Assembly: GCA_019918135.1 (NCBI GenBank) | Contig: WBZZ01005849.1 | Location: 301,501 to 365,500, forward strand | DNA length: 64,000 nt | Direction of reading: 5' to 3' | Origin: Paulinella micropora | Taxonomy: Eukaryota > Cercozoa > Imbricatea > Euglyphida > Paulinellidae | In this document: in pieces, positions 47,892-59,000 of the stretch | Layout: each line of letters opens with the position of its first letter | Position numbering within the stretch: position 1 is the stretch's first letter | Program-made: the position numbers and the translations under genes | Notes under the pieces: model-generated | The model's database searches: none | Told to the model about the DNA's origin: nothing | The model's input: only the letters and a program-made list of their open reading frames with translations

Positions 47892-49142
47892 ATGGCTCCT
47901 CCTTCCAGCCCGCGCAGCGGGCTGGAGTTGCAGGAGGCTTACGAGAAGAGCGGCTGCACGCAGTTGGTTGTAGCAGCCTACAGCGCCGAGAGCTGGGGCG
48001 AAGCGGGGCTGCCGCCCAGCCTAGGCCGGTTGTGGGTCCTGGGCCAGCCTTGGCCGGCCGAGCTCAAGCTCGGCCGGAACTGCTTGGTGGCGTTCTGGGA
48101 CAACGGCGAAGACAGGCTGGGGCCCTTGGTAACTGCGTTCATGGTGCAGGCCCTGGCGCGCACCAAGGAGCAGCAGCGCGCCTTGCGCGCGATCGTGTGC
48201 GCCAACATTGCACCCAACTTAGCGGCCAGGCTCCAGAGCCAGCTCGGCCTGGCCAAGACACGCAATCGTTTCCAGGCGACGGCCTGGACACACACGCTGC
48301 TCTTTAAGGAGAAAGAATCCGCTACCCCCTGTCGATCCAGTTTCCTTCTCCTGTCCAAAAAGCACTTCCTACCCACACTCGATGAAGCCGAGAGCAGCAC
48401 GCCGCAAATTACCGACGATGCTCGGCAGGAGCGAGAGCAAAGCGCGTTCTACCAGCAAATCTACCGTACAAGCCAAGGACGCGCCGACGCGCTGCGTGTA
48501 GTCTCGTACAACTTGTACTTCTACGTGCTCTACTGGCCCGGCTACGGCTTCACACTCGCGTCTCGCCGAGACATACCCCGGCGAGACCAGCCACGCTTCG
48601 TGGCAGAGTTCCGCACCAAACTGTACCGTGGCAGCGGAGGCAACTCCAGCGACCGGGCAGAGGCTCCCTCGCGCGACCCCACGCTGTGGGAGCGCGAGCA
48701 GGCAACTTTCATGCAGGCGGGCAGCGCGCTAGTCTATGTCGACAGAAAACATCAGCCCAACCTGCCGGCCGCTCCCCACGGAGGCCAGCAAAAACGCATC
48801 CCCACGGTTCTGCTGGGGCACTGCGCCCTAACCAGCCCGCTGTCCGAGAAGTGCAACGCCTTGATTGCGCGCCTCAACCATCGTAGCTTTCACCTGTACC
48901 TCAAGCCCGGCAAGAGCCTACGCCCGCACGAGTTGCTGCTGGCAGAGTATGGTTGGGAGGACAGCTTTATTCAGGCCAGAGGGATCAAAGATATCGGCAC
49001 CGACGCCCTGCTTCGCTACCTGAGCGAGCACCACATCTCGCCGGCCGAGCTAGAAAAACAAATGCTACGCAGGCATGACCCTCCTCCACCACCCACAGCT
49101 TGCGACCCGCTCAGCGACATCAGTGGCGGGTCCCTGCGGTAG
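47892..49142 (+). CDS. Hypothetical 416-residue protein
   Basis: The ATG at 47892 was chosen as the first in the frame with good coding character; an earlier start is possible. Directly after it an AGCCCGC/GCGGGCT palindrome (47906-47926) encodes part of residues 5-12. The protein is globular, with a Tyr/Trp-rich stretch (YNLYFYVLYWPGYGF, about 195-210). No family was recognised. An intact frame of 1.25 kb and GC-biased codon use support a real gene. Confidence 0.65.
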   Translation: MAPPSSPRSGLELQEAYEKSGCTQLVVAAYSAESWGEAGLPPSLGRLWVLGQPWPAELKLGRNCLVAFWDNGEDRLGPLVTAFMVQALARTKEQQRALRAIVCANIAPNLAARLQSQLGLAKTRNRFQATAWTHTLLFKEKESATPCRSSFLLLSKKHFLPTLDEAESSTPQITDDARQEREQSAFYQQIYRTSQGRADALRVVSYNLYFYVLYWPGYGFTLASRRDIPRRDQPRFVAEFRTKLYRGSGGNSSDRAEAPSRDPTLWEREQATFMQAGSALVYVDRKHQPNLPAAPHGGQQKRIPTVLLGHCALTSPLSEKCNALIARLNHRSFHLYLKPGKSLRPHELLLAEYGWEDSFIQARGIKDIGTDALLRYLSEHHISPAELEKQMLRRHDPPPPPTACDPLSDISGGSLR

Positions 49143-49423
49143 TCCCGGGAAAGAAGATGGGAGGGGGACGCACAGAAGGGGGGTGGAGGGAGAGGGGAAG
49201 TGAAGGGGGAGAGAAAGGGGGGGGGGGTGCCCCGCGCGTTGGGGGGGGGGGGGGGGAAGAGGGAAGGAGAAGGCACAGGCGTGTGCGCCAGGTGTGACGA
49301 GGAGAGGGGGGGGGGGGGTGCCCCGCATAGGGGGGGAGTATGTGTGCGCGGCTTCGCCAAAAAGACGCCCCCTTGAAAGGTCGGTCGACTTCAGAAACTA
49401 GCCCTCAAGCCCCAACCCAAGAG
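49143..49423. other. G-rich leader region
   Basis: Repeated long G runs (49218-49227, 49241-49256, 49306-49318), two followed by TGCCCCGC. These could form G-quadruplexes on the plus strand or its transcript. No gene seen. Confidence 0.55.
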
Positions 49424-51157
49424 ATGAGCAAGCGCACAACCCCCTCCTCCTCGTCATCGTCGTCGTCGAGCAGTTCGGGGCGCGTGCCCAAAAAAAACAA
49501 AGTACAGGAAAGCCGAGAGGAAGTAGACTGGGATGCCACGTCTTCTCAAATTGCGGCTGAAGCGAAAGCAGCGGCGGGCAGCTCCCCAAGCTCATCGCAC
49601 CAGTTTTTCCCGTTTGCAGAACCGAGCTTAATGCCAGAGACGTTGCTGCGCGCGAGCCTGCAGCCGCCGACCGAAACCGACGGGCTTGTGCCTTTGGGGA
49701 AACTGCCTGCCGACCTGCGTGCGTCGCTGGGGGATGTATACCAGCAAGTTCTGACGCAGGACATCTGGCCCAGCCTGGTGAACACGGATTTTTTGTTGAA
49801 GCACACGTACGTCAAGATCAACAAAGACGAGGCGACGGGTGAGGAGTGGCTGCAGCTGGCACGCTTCGTGGGGCCGGGGCGCAATGCGTACCTGATGCAG
49901 CGCCTGCCCTCGATCAAGGAACCCAACAAGGAGATCGTGACGGTACGCTTTACCCAGCAGCGCCCGTCTTCGGGCGACCGCAAGGGCGCCTGCCGCAACT
50001 TGGTCATTGCGTCACCCCCCGCGACCGTAGGTTCCTGTGACTTGTTTGTGTCCAAGCACGCGACGGACGAGCAGAAGCAGAGGCTGGGGCGAATCGCGTA
50101 CGGCTCGTTTGCGAACCCGGCGGACTTTGCACACCGCTACAACATCAACCCAGACGAAGACTGTCTGCGGCCCGAACGGATCCAGCGCAGCTTCAGCACG
50201 GTCGCGCTGCCGTCCAAGGCGGCGCCCGCACTGCGCGTCGTCAAGGCGGACGGCAGCTCGTACGAGGTCGGAGGTCTGGCCGTGGTGTTCGATCTGTACC
50301 TGGACTTTCTGGCCGTGTGGTGTGTGCTGGACGCGCTCGAGGACCCCGAGAGCGCGCCGCTGGTCTGCCAGGCCATGCCGTGCGTCAACAGCCGCCTGCA
50401 GGACATCTCGACCGACATGGGGGTCAGCGCCGACGCGCAGGGGGTGTACCCGCGCCAGGTACTCGCCAAGTTCCGCGACGTGGTCATCCGCTCCAAGACG
50501 GCCGAGATCAAGGCCATGACGGCGCTGGAGCGCAAGTCCAACTCGCGCTACATCAAGAACGGTGGCTTTTTCCAGAAGACCGAGTCACAGGGCGGCGGCT
50601 CGCAGGAATTCACGCTCGTGACGCACTGCAACTACTCCGTCCCGAACGTGGACCTCAGCGCCAGGTACAACAACAAGGGCAAGCCCGCCGGCGGCCCCGG
50701 CGGGGCCCAGCCCAGCAGCAACTCGTCGGAGCTGGACTGTAGCAAGCTCAAGTTCACCGAGATCCTGTTCCGCGACATGCGCCGCGAGTCGCAGCCGCTC
50801 ATGACCGAGGCTGCGGCCATGAAGGCAGTTCGCAACGGCTCTGTCGTCACCGTCGGCTTTACCATCAGGGCCAGCTTCGACCCCCTGTCCAACGGCGCCT
50901 TTTGCCTCAAGCGCGTGCCCAAACTCGTCTGTGTGTGGGACGCCTCGGGCGCCAGCAAGAAGACCGAGGAACTCGGCAAGCCCTCGGCGCTGCCCGGCTG
51001 GGGAGGCGGGGGCTTTGCGCCCGACGAGCTGGACGACGAGCCCGGGCCCAGCAACAGACAGCTGCGCATCGCCAACGTCCCGCACAGTGCCGAGGCCGAC
51101 CTGCGCAAGCAGCATGCGTTGGAAGAGGAAGATGAAGCTCTGCTCAGGGATATTTGA
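49424..51157 (+). CDS. Large hypothetical protein, possibly structural
   Basis: The ATG at 49424 is in frame and upstream sequence is low complexity. The protein has 577 residues with a poly-Ser N-terminus (about residues 6-17) and a globular body without membrane helices, signal peptide or catalytic motifs. Residues 400-440 form a flexible Gly/Pro/Asn stretch. The C-terminus is acidic (EEEDEALLRDI). Very uniform GC-biased codons suggest high expression. Candidates include a structural or single-strand DNA-binding protein, but no motif decides this. Its stop codon lies in a 31-bp tandem duplication. Confidence 0.65.
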   Translation: MSKRTTPSSSSSSSSSSSGRVPKKNKVQESREEVDWDATSSQIAAEAKAAAGSSPSSSHQFFPFAEPSLMPETLLRASLQPPTETDGLVPLGKLPADLRASLGDVYQQVLTQDIWPSLVNTDFLLKHTYVKINKDEATGEEWLQLARFVGPGRNAYLMQRLPSIKEPNKEIVTVRFTQQRPSSGDRKGACRNLVIASPPATVGSCDLFVSKHATDEQKQRLGRIAYGSFANPADFAHRYNINPDEDCLRPERIQRSFSTVALPSKAAPALRVVKADGSSYEVGGLAVVFDLYLDFLAVWCVLDALEDPESAPLVCQAMPCVNSRLQDISTDMGVSADAQGVYPRQVLAKFRDVVIRSKTAEIKAMTALERKSNSRYIKNGGFFQKTESQGGGSQEFTLVTHCNYSVPNVDLSARYNNKGKPAGGPGGAQPSSNSSELDCSKLKFTEILFRDMRRESQPLMTEAAAMKAVRNGSVVTVGFTIRASFDPLSNGAFCLKRVPKLVCVWDASGASKKTEELGKPSALPGWGGGGFAPDELDDEPGPSNRQLRIANVPHSAEADLRKQHALEEEDEALLRDI

Positions 51158-51195
51158 GCCAACAGAAGCTCTGCTCAGGGATATTTGAGCCAACA
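51134..51195. repeat. 31-bp tandem duplication over a stop codon
   Basis: Two units start at 51134 and 51165 (GAAGCTCTGCTCAGGGATAT); the first contains the TGA of the 49424 gene and the second repeats it. Confidence 0.9.
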
Positions 51196-51289
51196 GGAAC
51201 TTTTGGTCTTTGTAATAATTTTTAATGATTAAAAAAAGTATTTCTTGTCGACGTTCTTGGGCCCCTTTTTCTGTCTTTGTATTAGTTAG

Positions 51290-51892
51290 CTAGCTCAGGC
51301 TTTCACTCCGGCCTCGGCCGTGCGTTTTTTCTCCGCCGCGCAGAAACACAAAGTCACAGCTGTGTAGTTCCAACGCGACCGACCTCGGCGGGCCCCTCTG
51401 CGGGGGCGCGTGGATGTGCACGCGGGGTTTGTACACAAACAAGTAGGCCTCGTCGCTCTTGCCGGAGGGTTGCGATCCCGGCACGGTGTGCGCACGACCG
51501 CGCCGGCGCCGGCCGCCCGCGCGCACGGGCTCTCGACCGCTGGCGGCGCCGGCCAGCTGGATCGGAAGCGGCGGTGACCAGCTGATACGGCCGGGCTTGA
51601 CAACGTCCTTGGTTTCTTCCTGGCCGCTGCTGCTGCTGTAACCGTGCAACGACCTGAGCTCCTCGCAGGTTTGTTGATGCGAGGGCAGCAACGTCCACTG
51701 CAGTGACGCGTGGCACTTCTTCAGCTCCGCCACGCATTCCGGGTTGTTGGGCGGCATCTCCCCGGGCGCCACGATCCCCGACGCGTCCTGCAGCGCCTTG
51801 CCGACCGCCCAGACCCAAAAGATCTCTCCCTTGGGGACATTCATGCCTGCGAGGCTGCGTTTGTACGCTTCCTTTCGGGATTTCCTTGTCAC
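51290..51892 (-). CDS. Hypothetical protein, start uncertain
   Basis: Open from 51892 (GTG) to 51290, 200 codons, with an internal ATG at 51844. An ATG at 51929 in another frame (MFQRRLPKPSS) could be the true start if one base were missing between. The region from MNVPKGEIFWVWAVGKALQD to about residue 100 looks like real protein. The last 60 residues are Arg/Pro-rich. No family was recognised. Convergent with the 49424 gene. Confidence 0.5.
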   Translation of the reverse strand: MTRKSRKEAYKRSLAGMNVPKGEIFWVWAVGKALQDASGIVAPGEMPPNNPECVAELKKCHASLQWTLLPSHQQTCEELRSLHGYSSSSGQEETKDVVKPGRISWSPPLPIQLAGAASGREPVRAGGRRRRGRAHTVPGSQPSGKSDEAYLFVYKPRVHIHAPPQRGPPRSVALELHSCDFVFLRGGEKTHGRGRSESLS

Positions 51893-52154
51893 AGTCCGAC
51901 GACGGCTTGGGCAGTCGCCTCTGAAACATTAAAGACTAAGAGTAGAGTGGGGTGAGCGCGGCACAGAAAGAGTTGGAGAGGAGCAGCTGGGGGGGGGGGG
52001 GAGAGGGGAGAGGAGGGGGAGGGGGGGGGGGGGGCTGTACCCCAAGGACTCATGGCCTCGTCTTCTCTTTTTTTTTTCTCTTGGCTCTGGTACTATTAAT
52101 AGTAACAATAAGAAACAAGACCCCGCCGAGGGCCCTGCTCTCGACCCCCCCCAA

Positions 52155-54796
52155 ATGTCTGCCCCTTTACTGAAGCCGGGTTGGGCTCTGGTTGTCGTGG
52201 ACATGCAGAACGATTTTATGCACCCACACGGATCTATGTGTCTTGGAACCGACGACACAAGATACACGTGCATCCACAACGTGCGCGAACTAGTGCAGAT
52301 TACTGGCTGGGATGTGGTGGTGTTTACGCGCGACAAGCACCCTGCACAATGTTCCGGTCCCAACGGTGTGACAAAGCCTGGACACATATTGTTCCAAAGT
52401 TCAGACTACCACAAAGATGTGGTTCCTGTTGGTGACAAAGATGTTGATGAACCTACCAATACGGAGCTGGCTGATTATCTAGCAAGGCTAAAAAGGGAAG
52501 GAAAAGAGGCAACAACGATACCTGCAGGGATTTTGGCGCGGCACAACGACCATATCATTAAGTATCAGCAGAAGCAGAGAACTGAAATCACGGACGATAA
52601 TAAGGAAGTGAAGACGACGTATGTCAAATCTTATTCTGTGGAGACAAGAGTTGCCCAGAAAGAAAAGTCAGATTATGCAGGCTGCTGCAGGCTGGTAATT
52701 GCGCAAGAAATACAGGTCGTTACAAATCAAGATCTGTGGCCGAATCATTATGTCATGGGCGAGTGGGGGTCGGACATCATCGACGAGCTACGCGCTGTAG
52801 CCCCGCTATTTAAGCCAGGGGCGAGGCAGCCAGAGGCCGCGCTGGATTACTTGCATTATTCGCAGATCACCAGCTTGGAGAGAGCCACGCTCAGCTTGCG
52901 CCCTCCCTCAACAAATCGAACCATGTTTTTTGATAAAGGCATGGACCGCAGATATGATTCTTACTCCGCCATCTTCGACAAAAGAGATGGAGTATCTAGG
53001 AACGGCAACCGACTAGGTACGAGGTTCTGAACCAAAACCCTTGGAGCAGTATCATCCGGGAATGTACTCTGGCTCAGATTCTGCAAGCACAGGGTATTCG
53101 TAAAGTCTGCGTGGTCGGGGTCGCGTCTGATTTCTGCGTCAAGGAAACTGCCAAGGACCTTGTGACGAAAGGATTCGACGTTTGTGTTGTGAAGGCAGCA
53201 ACTTTGACTTTGAAGACGGAGGTTCAGTGGGGTTCAGATGTCACAAGCGCGGAATTGGAGAAAGTCACTTCCGAAAATAACGTCGGCGATTTCCGTCAAG
53301 AAAATTCCATGAAAAAGCCGCTTGTTAATTCCGTCCTTTATTCGACATCCCAGGCTGCGCTCAAGTTGTACTCGCAAGTTGCCTTCAGGCTCCAAGAAAC
53401 TACTATCGGCTTGCTGATAAAAAGGGCCCAACAAGCTCAAGCCGAATTAGCAGCCAAAAGCCCCACGCTGCCTACCGCAGAAGCACACTGGCTCTCCAAG
53501 GTCTGGGCCGGGACTGGATATTTAATTACTAGAAACGCTAGACTTGCGGGAGACACCAAGGACAACATGGGCCCTATGCACAATTGTCTGTCCTACGAAT
53601 GTAGAACTCCTCTGACTGGCTTGGACCAAACCACCGATCGACGCCCGCTTTTTGCTCGGGTGGTGGACGACGGAAAGAAAGGGAACCGCGCGAATTTGAA
53701 GGCTTCACAGTATTCTGACCCCGTATCTACGGAGGGAACGCTGCAATGCATTGCCGCGCTAGCCGACTTGAACATGCCCTTTACCTGCTCGATGGGTCCC
53801 AACGTAATCTTGCTGCTTAAGAATACGGCCGCGAATCAGGCGCAATATGTTTACGGACAAAAGAGGGTCAATGTGTTTGACACCGAGACGGGAGATGAGA
53901 AACTAGTGGTTATCGAGAGAGCACAGGCGCTGCTGAAGGCTAAAGCAGAGTTTGTAGAAAAATATGCGTTGGCCATGCTGCACTTGGTGATCGAGAACAT
54001 GAAGACTTACCTGTGTGATTTCACTTACGTCTACCAAGGCACCACACCAGTTGCGGTTGCCCCGGGAAGTCCCGATAGAAGCAAATACATTGGGGAAATG
54101 CGACAAGGGGTGAACAATATTTATTCACTTGCACTGACAGTGCGTTCTCTCAATAACCCTCCAGTGAAGTTACCTTTTGGCGACTGCAGCGACTACTTTG
54201 TGGTGTACGACGGACTCTGTAATGTGTATCGGCAGGCTAGCAGCTGGTATGAACAAATTACTAGCTGCAATCAGCTAGACGCTCTGAAAAGGTTTGGATG
54301 GAATTGGCAACTTTTTTTCCAGACGTACGTGGACTCGCGCCAGAGCGGGGATGACGCTGCAAAGGGGCCGCAATTCTCCATCTGCTCGCCGCACGCACAG
54401 AGCTTTTTGTATCCTGTTGCAGGGGCGACGAACGCCCTAACCAACCCCGATGCGCACAACAATTTTCTGCGCGCCTACGAACGTGTGGTCGACAGAATGG
54501 CCGACTGGTTTGCCAAAGATGGCTACGGCTCGCAAGAAGCTGTCAAGCCCAAAGCTTTCGTGGACGCACACGCTTGCTTGCATATGTGCAATGAAATCCT
54601 TGGCGACCAAGAGAACAAAGCTCCCAGCACGTCTGAACAGGCGAAAAAGACTCCTGCTGACAAACGTCGTCAACGACGATCGCTGGGTACACCTAGATCC
54701 CCGTCTCCTGAGATCGCTAGGAGGTCCGGCGCTTTTCGACGTCATGACAACATAAGCTATTCAGGGGGCAGCGTTCTGATTCGTAATGACAAGTAA
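52155..54796 (+). pseudogene. Nicotinamidase-like protein with long C-terminal extension, frameshifted
   Basis: An ATG at 52155 begins with isochorismatase/nicotinamidase motifs: ALVVVDMQNDFM (catalytic Asp), VVFTRDKHP, and WPNHYVMGEWGSDI where nicotinamidases usually have WPxHC..GT.GA. The frame ends at 53030. A second frame, entered between about 53000 and 53030 (one base short), continues with KVCVVGVASDFCVKETA, which keeps the catalytic-type Cys, then runs about 480 residues beyond the domain to 54796 with no recognised fold. A Lys-rich insert near 52490-52640 splits the domain. Nicotinamidases turn nicotinamide into nicotinate in NAD salvage. Whether the repaired protein is active is unknown. 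Confidence 0.65.
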
Positions 54797-54876
54797 TCCG
54801 TACGTCTTTTTGTTTTAATTAAAGGAAAGGTTTTTAAAGCCTAAACGCAAGAAAGCCTGTCTTCAAATTCCGACCT

Positions 54877-55617
54877 CTACCAGAGCTCGAGGTCGGAGAG
54901 GTCGAGCCCCTGCATAGCGCGACGGGAGGCCTGCGCGGAAAAACGAAGAGCCGCGCGCGTTGTCGCCGGCGACAAGTACGTGGCTTTGGCTGGCAATAGC
55001 ATGGAGCCAAATTTGGCATTCATGATCTGTGGGATTAGGGCATAATTGCGTGGATGATCCAGCCCGCCTTGCGCTGTCGGCACGATGTGATCGATGTTGA
55101 ACAAAAGTCTCCGTCGCCCGTCCGTGTCAAAATACTGAGAAAAGCAAGGGAGCCGACGGTTCTCCAAGATCCATTTTCTCACAAGCGCGCGCGACATGAA
55201 GCGTTTCTCGTTGCACAGTGGTACTACACGCCCTAAATAGACCGGGCGCGTCTGTATTTCGGATAATGGGTGCAGATCTGACAGCTGTCTCTCGATGGCC
55301 GCCAGCCCCTCCCTCCCCGCCTTGTCGTCCAACAGCCAAGAATCATCGTCCTTCAGGCGCACCGAGTCCAGCACAATGCCGAGAAAATTCAAAAGGTCGT
55401 TCAAATATACACACTGCACTGCAGGCCCCCAGGAGCCGTCTCCCTGCGTAAAACGCACCAGCTGGGTTTTCAGAGCTCCGTCGCCTGCTTTTTGCTTGTC
55501 GGCGCTTGGCCGGGGCTTTTCTAAATAGCGGCGCGCGTTCTGCTCTGAGCAGCCGAGCAGTTTAACCAGCAGCGGAAGCAATGGCACCAGTTTTTCTTTG
55601 GCCACAACTTCTGACAT
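54877..55617 (-). CDS. HNH endonuclease-like protein
   Basis: An ATG at 55617 gives 246 residues. The C-terminal part has FNIDHIVPTAQGG and, after DHPRN, ALIPQIMNAKFG, which fits the HNH pattern (DHI.P...GG....N.......N..K). The N-terminal 130 residues contain PVYLGR, shared with the C-terminus of the neighbouring 1,180-residue helicase. There the HNH residues are lost but ALIxQxMxxxF-like and LPA-like positions remain. It could nick or cut DNA during replication, recombination or element mobility. Confidence 0.7.
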   Translation of the reverse strand: MSEVVAKEKLVPLLPLLVKLLGCSEQNARRYLEKPRPSADKQKAGDGALKTQLVRFTQGDGSWGPAVQCVYLNDLLNFLGIVLDSVRLKDDDSWLLDDKAGREGLAAIERQLSDLHPLSEIQTRPVYLGRVVPLCNEKRFMSRALVRKWILENRRLPCFSQYFDTDGRRRLLFNIDHIVPTAQGGLDHPRNYALIPQIMNAKFGSMLLPAKATYLSPATTRAALRFSAQASRRAMQGLDLSDLELW

Positions 55618-56054
55618 TTAAAAAAATCTGCGAAGAGCCTGCCAGCGGGCTGGAAGCCTCTTAAAACTTTTGTCAAGGAATTTATTACATTTTTTTTGCA
55701 CCCCGTAGAGAAAAAAATTCTCCACAGTTTCGACAAAATCGAGACTTTGGCACGAACAGGACCAACCAAAGCGAATCGAAGCGGCAGAGGGGCGACAAAG
55801 GGCTTCTTCTTCGGAGGCAGAGAAAAGAAACAAGGGACGGGGGGGGGGGGGCGCCCCCCCCCTTTGCCACACCCCGCCCCTTTTGCAACCCGTGGCTTCC
55901 CCTCAACATCTTTTTTGCAAAATATCAAAGCAGAATTATGGCTTTTTTTAATGAAACGAAAACGGGGGGGAGCTAGAGGCTATATATTAAACAACGCACA
56001 GAGAGGAAACTGCAGAATCCCAGCGCCGGCTAGCCAGCGGGCAGCGTGTGTCTT
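55618..56054. other. Intergenic region with G/C palindrome
   Basis: Between the start of the HNH gene and the end of the helicase gene. It has a half palindrome (CCAGCGGGCTGG, about 55642-55653), a G12/CGC/C8-like palindrome (55839-55862) and a TATA-like TATATATTAA at about 55981-55990. No gene seen. Confidence 0.55.
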
Positions 56055-59000
56055 CTATATCCTACGTCTCTTGTTGCCCTGCACCGAGACACGAGGCTCT
56101 GCTTCTTCTTCTGGATCACCGTCGTCGCCAGAAACGAGAGATTGCGTTTCGCCTTGTCCGCCTCCTGTCTCGGCGGGCAGAGCACGCCGGAAATCGCTGT
56201 CCGCCATCTCGTTGATCAAGACGTATGCGTCTAGTCGCAAGGGCTCTCCTACGTTCTTGGCAGATTTCTGCTTTTTGCGTCCACGCGCCGGCTTGCCCTG
56301 GAGCTTGGGTCCAGCTTCAAGAAGTCCTACCCTCCAATAGCGATGCTTCTTGCCGCTTGTTCTGCTTACCTGCCGCAAGGGGTTCCCTCCCTGATTGATC
56401 GCCAGCCCGAAGGAGCAGTGTAGGGCCTGCGTAAAAAAATCCTTCAACAGGCACTGCACCTCCTTATGGCTTAGCCCGGCTTCCACGTTGGGCACCTGCG
56501 GGCCTGTCGTGGCCCGCTGCTGGCGCGGTGGTTCGCGTATTAACCTATTCAGGCGCGTCGGTCGTAGTTTGAAGCCTTGCTGCAGGAAATGCCCGTGCCC
56601 GTTCCGAAACAAGATCTCAATCAGCGATTGGTTGTTTTCGATTCTACCCAGATAGACAGGCTCTCCGCCTAGCAGCCTGTCGATCGGCCGCTGCTGCGGG
56701 CCTTGGACTCCGGCGGGCAGCTGCGCCTCATCCAACAGCAGCTTCGCCAGGGTCTCTAAGAAGATAACTCGGTCTCCGTGCGCACGCGCCCTCTCCCGCG
56801 TCAGCGGCCGCGCATACTCCTGTTCCACCCAGTCACGGGCCGCCCATTCCTCCTGCAGGTCGGGATCCCTGCCGCTGAAACGGCACCAAGCTGCGAACAA
56901 TTCCAAAAGCGAGCTTTGGGACTTAATTCGTCTAGCGGTTTGGTAGTTTAAGCTCTCCCTGACTCCGGGATGCCTCATGAGCAACGCCAAATACTCCTGT
57001 CTTGTTAGGTCGTTACGCCTAGTTTCGGTCGCGACGGTGAGAGCGCCCGTGCCCGTAACCGGGACATCTTCCTCCCGCTCTTCCTTTTTCTCCTCCTCCT
57101 CCTCCTCCTCCTCCTCCCCCTCCTCCTTTCCCTCTTCCTCCGGGCATGTTAGCAAGGGCTCAGGACCGATCGTGCGCTGCACAAGCTCGATCTCGGTGCT
57201 CAGCTGTGCGTCCGTCATGCGCGTGGCTTCTTGTTCCAACAACGTGACTGCCAGGCGCGCCTCCCGCCGTTCCTGCACCAGTTGCGCCTTGCCGTTGGCC
57301 ACTTCCTCCTCGTGCACCGACTGTGTCAAGGCTCCCTCGTATTGATACCATTCCTCCTTGGGCGGCAGTGGCTCATTGCTATAGTCGACGCCAATCACTT
57401 CATCGCAGCCCATTCGCCACATGTAGTACCTCAAGAAATCCTTGGCCCGGTACAACGACAGGTTCTTCTCGAGCTCTGCAAACACACACATGCGGAAGTA
57501 CCAGTCTCGCACAAACGAGAGCCGCCTGTCGGGTGTTTGCGCGATCTTGAACTTCAAAAAGTGCCCAAGCCCGGCCTGCAACAGGCGCTCGGGTCGTTCG
57601 CCCTGTGCAAGCGCGAGATGCATAAACGTGTTCTCCACGTCCTTTTGCGTCAACGGAGCGTTCGTGGGCACGAAGTGCGATCTGATATACACGTGAAACT
57701 CGCTCACGTTCCGGACACGACAGCTCATCTGCGCAAAGTCACGCATGAGCACCAGGTTGTTGTCGCAGAAAATGAAAATAGAACAAAAGTGAGGGGCTAC
57801 GCCAGGGGGCTCACTAAAGTCCACGCCGAACAGGAGCGTCGACGTCCAACACACAAAGCTGAGTCTGGACCACGTGTCGAACAGGTCACTGCCAAAGTCA
57901 GCCATGTAGCCTTCGCCCAAAGCCGCTTCTTGCACCGCCCCCTTTCTGTAACCAAAATAACAACGCATTTTTAGGTTGGCAAACATCGCACTGATATCCC
58001 GCGCCACCTCTTTGGCCTGCGCACGATCTCCAGCCGCGACCGCGCAGGGGCGTCCCCGAAGAAGTTCAAGTTTGATTTTTTGCAGGAGGCTCTGCCGAGA
58101 AGGGTGTTCGTAGTACCTGCGGTTGCTTTGCTTCCGGAAGTTGTTGCAGCGCAAACTCGTCCGTGCGCGGCACAGCTCCCGCTGCGCTGGCGTGTTATCA
58201 AAGGCTGGGCCATATTTCATGGCTAGCAGCACCTCTACCGTGCGGACCGACAGAAATGCGTCCAACGCAATAATCACGTCCGCAGAGGCCACGAGCATCT
58301 CGAACGTCCGCAAATTGGCGCTTTTCTTAGGCGCGTTCAGGCCCTGAGCCGCTTGGTACAACAGGCTCTCCACCTCGTCCAGCAAGAGGATTTGATAGTG
58401 CACTGTCCCCTCCGGGTGCACAGGCCGTCTAGGGTCTGCAACGTTCCAGACCGATTCAAAGGTCCAGATGCAGCGGTTGCTCTCTGAGCCCGGCCCGGGC
58501 TTCAGCACGAACCCGAATTCCTTAAATCTGTTGGCTAAGGCTTGGCAATACGTCAAACGGCTTGCGATTGCGCCGATTCGGATCTCCACCCCGGGGCCCT
58601 GCCGCTGCTGCGTCTCGCACAACCAATCCCGCAACGCCTCTATCATCTGGTCCGTCCAGCCCTCAGGCTGTGTTCCGTGAAGCAGAGCATTGAGCGCCTT
58701 TTGCAGCTGATACGTCTTGCCCGCCCCACAAGGTTCGAGAAACAGCAGCAGGTCGTGCACTTTGGTAATCCCGAACGGCGCGGTCCACTCGGTGTTTACG
58801 TCCTCTCTCGTTATACACTCGTTCGCCACGTGTTGAGACCCAGGCTCGTGCAGCGCGTTCCACACGTCGATACTCCCGTACGCGTCGCGCATCGAACCCC
58901 CCCGGTTGACCCGCTGCTCCAGGCACCTCCGCGCCCCGCAGGCGTTGCAGCTCCACCAAAAATCCCCCTTCTTGATCTCTACTTTGCACTGCGAGTCGCA

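Noticed and set aside
50585..51193. Minus-strand ORF of about 200 codons opposite the 49424 gene
   Set aside because: It shadows a plus-strand ORF with consistent codon use; its composition is Ala/Gly/Val-rich as expected for a reverse frame in GC-rich DNA.
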